A stretch of DNA of 7,361 nt from Nitrospiraceae bacterium. GTDB taxonomy: Bacteria; Nitrospirota; Thermodesulfovibrionia; Thermodesulfovibrionales; UBA1546. Under the pieces are notes generated by a model, which saw only the letters and a list, made by a program, of their open reading frames with translations, was not told the DNA's origin and did not search any database. Positions 5,136-7,361 of this stretch are shown here, in pieces. The translations under genes were made by a program, and so were the position numbers. Numbering within the stretch: the first letter of the stretch is position 1; every line of letters starts with the position of its first letter. The DNA lies in the NCBI GenBank assembly GCA_003535475.1, contig DOHC01000167.1:1-7361 (forward strand), read 5' to 3'.

Positions 5136-7121
5136 ATGGAATCTGAATTTTTAAAATCTCTTGTTATAGTTTTAGGCGTATCTGCCTTAGTGGTATTCCT
5201 TCTTCACAGGCTGAAGATTCCGTCTATTGTCGGCTTTCTCGTTGCGGGCGCTATTATTGGCCCATATGGTATAGGAGTTTTAAAAGATGTCCATTCAATA
5301 GAGATAATGGCAGAGATTGGCGTGGTACTCCTTCTCTTTACGATTGGAATTGAGTTTTCCATGGCAAGGCTTATCAGGGTAAGAAAAGCAGTTATAGCAG
5401 GCGGTGGAATTCAGGTGTTGCTCACGATAGCTTTATCTGCTGCGGCTGCCTATCTTCTGACCGGAAATGCAAACAGGTCTGTTTTTTTTGGTTTTCTAAT
5501 AGCCTTAAGCAGCACTGCAATTGTTTTAAAGATGCTTGAAGAGAAAGGCGAAACCGACTCTCCGCATGGCCGCATAATGGTCGGCATACTGATTTTTCAG
5601 GACCTTTGTGTTGTGCCCCTTATGCTCTTAATCCCTGCTCTTTCAGGAGATGCGATAAATATGATAGATGCGCTGATAAAGATGGGAGAAGCGGCGCTGA
5701 TTATAACAATTATGCTGTTAAGTGCGAGGTGGATTGTCCCGGGATTACTGCATCAGGTTGTACGTACAAGGAGCCGTGAATTATTCATAACAACGATAAT
5801 ATTTCTCTGTTTCGGGATTGCTTTTCTAACCTCAAAATTCGGACTTTCACTTGCACTTGGCGCATTTTTAGCAGGGCTGATAATATCAGAATCAGAATAT
5901 TCGCATCAGGCAACCTCAGACATCCTGCCGTTCAAGGACAGTTTTATAGGCATGTTTTTTGTTTCAATCGGGATGTTGATGGATATAGGGTATATGTCTG
6001 ATAATTGTCTAAAGATTGCAGCTGCTGTTGCATTGATATTCGGGCTAAAGATAATTACAGGCATAATATCTGCTCTTTCAATAGGGAGCCCTCTGAGAAC
6101 CTCAATTCATGCAGGACTTGGGATTGCCCAGATTGGAGAATTTTCTTTTGTGCTTGCCATTGCAGGAAAGGCCTCAGGGCTTATAACAGAGAATTTTTAT
6201 CAGATATTTCTCTCCTCCTCAGTCGTAACAATGATAATGACACCCTTTGTCCTTAAGTCAGCGCCTTTTGTCTCAGGATGGATAGCATCAAGACATCTTT
6301 TAAAGAGGATAGTCAGCCTTAAGAGAGTTTCTGAAGGGGAGGGTTTCCCGAGGAGGAGACACGATCATGTGATAATTATCGGTTTTGGTCTTAATGGAAG
6401 AAATCTCGCAAAAGTTCTGAAGGAGGCAGATATACCCTATGTGGTGCTCGAGATGAACAGCGATACAGTGCGTGAGATGAAGAAGAGGGGAGAGCCGATA
6501 TACTACGGGGACGGCACGAGCAAGGAGATACTCCATAAGATTGGCATAGATAAGGCAAGACTGCTTGTCATTGCAATATCGGACCCTGTCTCCACAAGAA
6601 GAATAGTATCGATTGCAAGGCATGAAAATTCTGATATTTATATCATTGTAAGGACAAGATACCTTGCGGAAGTGGATGAACTCAGGGAACTCGGCGCAGA
6701 TGAGGTAATACCGGAAGAATTTGAAACATCAATAGAGCTATTCTCACGTGTGCTGCACAGGTATAATTTCCCCGGGAATATAATTGCGGACATGATAGAT
6801 AAAATCAGAAGCGGCAGTTATACGGCATTGAGAAGCATGGAATTGCCGAAGCGGCATCTTTTTGAAAAATGTGAATGGCTTCCGGATATAGAAATAGAGG
6901 GGTTTAGAGTCTCAGAAAATTTACATCTTGTGGGCAAGAGCATAGCAGAGCTTCAGGTAAGGAAAAAAACAGGGGTAACAATTATAGCTGTAAGGAGAAG
7001 CCATGAAGTTTTTACAAATCCAGCGCCTGATTTTAGATTTAGGGGAGGAGATATAATATTATTTACAGGTGAAAGAAAGAATATGATGAAGGCATTGGAT
7101 TATTTCAAAGGAGAAGCATAA
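5136..7121 (+). CDS. KefB-type CPA2 cation:proton antiporter with TrkA-N and TrkA-C domains
   Basis: A complete 661-residue inner-membrane antiporter. Residues 1-385 form the Na+/H+ exchanger domain, about 12-13 helices. It carries VGFLVAGAIIGPYGIG (32-47), ALSSTAIVLKMLEEKGE (123-139), the ion-site motif IFQD (153-156), LALGAFLAGLIIS (239-251) and the conserved GIAQIGEFSFVLA (329-341). The Q-D pair, rather than D-D or N-D, is what K+-type CPA2 antiporters such as KefB/KefC carry, so K+/H+ exchange is the best guess. Residues 410-540 are a TrkA-N (KTN) Rossmann domain with G416-F-G-L-N-G421, an acid at the end of strand two (E439) and GDGT (458-461), which binds NAD(H)-type nucleotides. Residues about 582-655 are a TrkA-C domain, a ligand-binding regulatory module absent from E. 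coli KefB and KefC. ATG 5136 fits the family start, but no ribosome binding site precedes it. The gene stands alone, divergent from the zinc-ribbon gene, and its stop lies inside a hairpin. Confidence 0.93.
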   Translation: MESEFLKSLVIVLGVSALVVFLLHRLKIPSIVGFLVAGAIIGPYGIGVLKDVHSIEIMAEIGVVLLLFTIGIEFSMARLIRVRKAVIAGGGIQVLLTIALSAAAAYLLTGNANRSVFFGFLIALSSTAIVLKMLEEKGETDSPHGRIMVGILIFQDLCVVPLMLLIPALSGDAINMIDALIKMGEAALIITIMLLSARWIVPGLLHQVVRTRSRELFITTIIFLCFGIAFLTSKFGLSLALGAFLAGLIISESEYSHQATSDILPFKDSFIGMFFVSIGMLMDIGYMSDNCLKIAAAVALIFGLKIITGIISALSIGSPLRTSIHAGLGIAQIGEFSFVLAIAGKASGLITENFYQIFLSSSVVTMIMTPFVLKSAPFVSGWIASRHLLKRIVSLKRVSEGEGFPRRRHDHVIIIGFGLNGRNLAKVLKEADIPYVVLEMNSDTVREMKKRGEPIYYGDGTSKEILHKIGIDKARLLVIAISDPVSTRRIVSIARHENSDIYIIVRTRYLAEVDELRELGADEVIPEEFETSIELFSRVLHRYNFPGNIIADMIDKIRSGSYTALRSMELPKRHLFEKCEWLPDIEIEGFRVSENLHLVGKSIAELQVRKKTGVTIIAVRRSHEVFTNPAPDFRFRGGDIILFTGERKNMMKALDYFKGEA

Positions 7122-7129
7122 TGCTTCTC
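7111..7129. repeat. Inverted repeat spanning the CPA2 stop codon
   Basis: GAGAAGCAT-A-ATGCTTCTC is a perfect 9-bp palindrome around one base. The TAA stop of the antiporter gene (7119-7121) lies in its centre. As RNA it folds to a 7-bp stem with an ATAAT loop. No T tract follows, so it is not a standard terminator; it may protect the mRNA end or be a binding site. I see no other terminator in 7122-7191. Confidence 0.6.
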
Positions 7130-7191
7130 TGGCTTAGAGTTACAGTATGATGAACATTATAAAAATATCGCCCCTTAAAATCAAAGAAGCC

Positions 7192-7221
7192 TTGTCATTA
7201 ATAAATTGCTTGTGATATATT
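7192..7221 (+). promoter_or_regulatory. Sigma-70-type promoter for the right-edge gene
   Basis: TTGTCA at 7192-7197 (one mismatch to TTGACA), an 18-nt spacer, and TG-A-TATATT at 7213-7221, an extended -10 with one mismatch in the hexamer. A transcription start near 7228 would place the 5' end of the mRNA about 3 nt before the ATG at 7231, which suggests a leaderless transcript. This is the best promoter in the window. Confidence 0.65.
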
Positions 7222-7230
7222 ACTTTTACC

Positions 7231-7361
7231 ATGATAGCTAAGTGCTTAATTCTGCGGCTGCTGTTTTTTATAGTGTTTTCTTTTTATACCATCTCACCTA
7301 TTTCTTACGTCTACGCATCAGAGAATATAGAAAAAAACATTCACAATTCTGATGAAACATA
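7231..7361 (+). CDS. Exported protein with signal peptide, 5' part only
   Basis: ATG at 7231 opens a frame that runs off the right edge after 43 codons. It begins MIAKCLILRLLFFIVFSF, continues with a polar turn and ends the hydrophobic region at SYVYA-SEN, a good signal-peptidase-I site near residue 31. The mature part begins SENIEKNIHNSDET and is polar, so export to the periplasm or beyond is expected. There is not enough to name a family. No ribosome binding site precedes the ATG, and the promoter at 7192-7221 lies so close that the mRNA is probably leaderless. The start choice fits both the promoter and the signal peptide. Because it has its own promoter, it need not belong with the antiporter gene upstream. 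Confidence 0.65.
   Translation, partial: MIAKCLILRLLFFIVFSFYTISPISYVYASENIEKNIHNSDET

Noticed and set aside
1..7361. Insertion sequences, CRISPR arrays, tRNA or rRNA genes
   Set aside because: No transposase frame, terminal inverted repeats, regularly spaced repeats or RNA-gene signatures were seen on either strand, including at the remnant junctions near 1770 and 4125.

Overview
The window holds a chromosomal ion-homeostasis and stress locus from a bacterium of moderate GC content. Genes inside transcription units have strong AGGAG-type ribosome binding sites. The mix of a TauE/SafE permease with a tandem universal stress protein (USP), a NhaD-like transporter with a second tandem USP, traces of an Mrp antiporter and a KefB-like antiporter would fit Nitrospirota or a Thermodesulfobacteriota-type (former Deltaproteobacteria) lineage. 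That assignment is an impression from protein style; no marker gene is present.

Layout, left to right. Positions 1-561 carry the 3' end of a TauE/SafE membrane permease. It overlaps by 14 nt a two-domain USP gene (548-1402), and the pair ends in a strong hairpin terminator (1425-1456). Next is a frameshifted 5' remnant of an Mrp antiporter E subunit (about 1497-1668). A two-gene cassette follows: a NhaD/ArsB-superfamily transporter (1792-3225) and, 11 nt later, a second tandem USP (3237-4124). Directly after the stop codon of that USP, in the same frame, lies the 3' remnant of an Mrp D-type subunit (4125-4658). Then comes the last 52 codons of an ArsB/NhaD-type permease (4707-4865) and a possibly bidirectional terminator (about 4900-4923). 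A 48-residue zinc-ribbon gene sits on the minus strand (4964-5110). It diverges from a complete KefB-type CPA2 antiporter with TrkA-N and TrkA-C domains (5136-7121). A well-formed promoter (7192-7221) drives a signal-peptide-bearing gene that runs off the right edge (7231 onward).

The most interesting reading is historical. The E remnant and the D remnant lie on the same strand and in the order of an E-first, D-last Mrp operon. They flank the NhaD-USP cassette. This looks like an Mrp cation/proton antiporter operon that lost its centre and now carries a single-gene antiporter plus a USP. The surviving genes could couple membrane cation/proton exchange to adenine-nucleotide-binding USP sensors, and in the case of the CPA2 protein to an NAD(H)-type nucleotide-binding KTN domain. 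These functional links are inferences from family membership and gene order.
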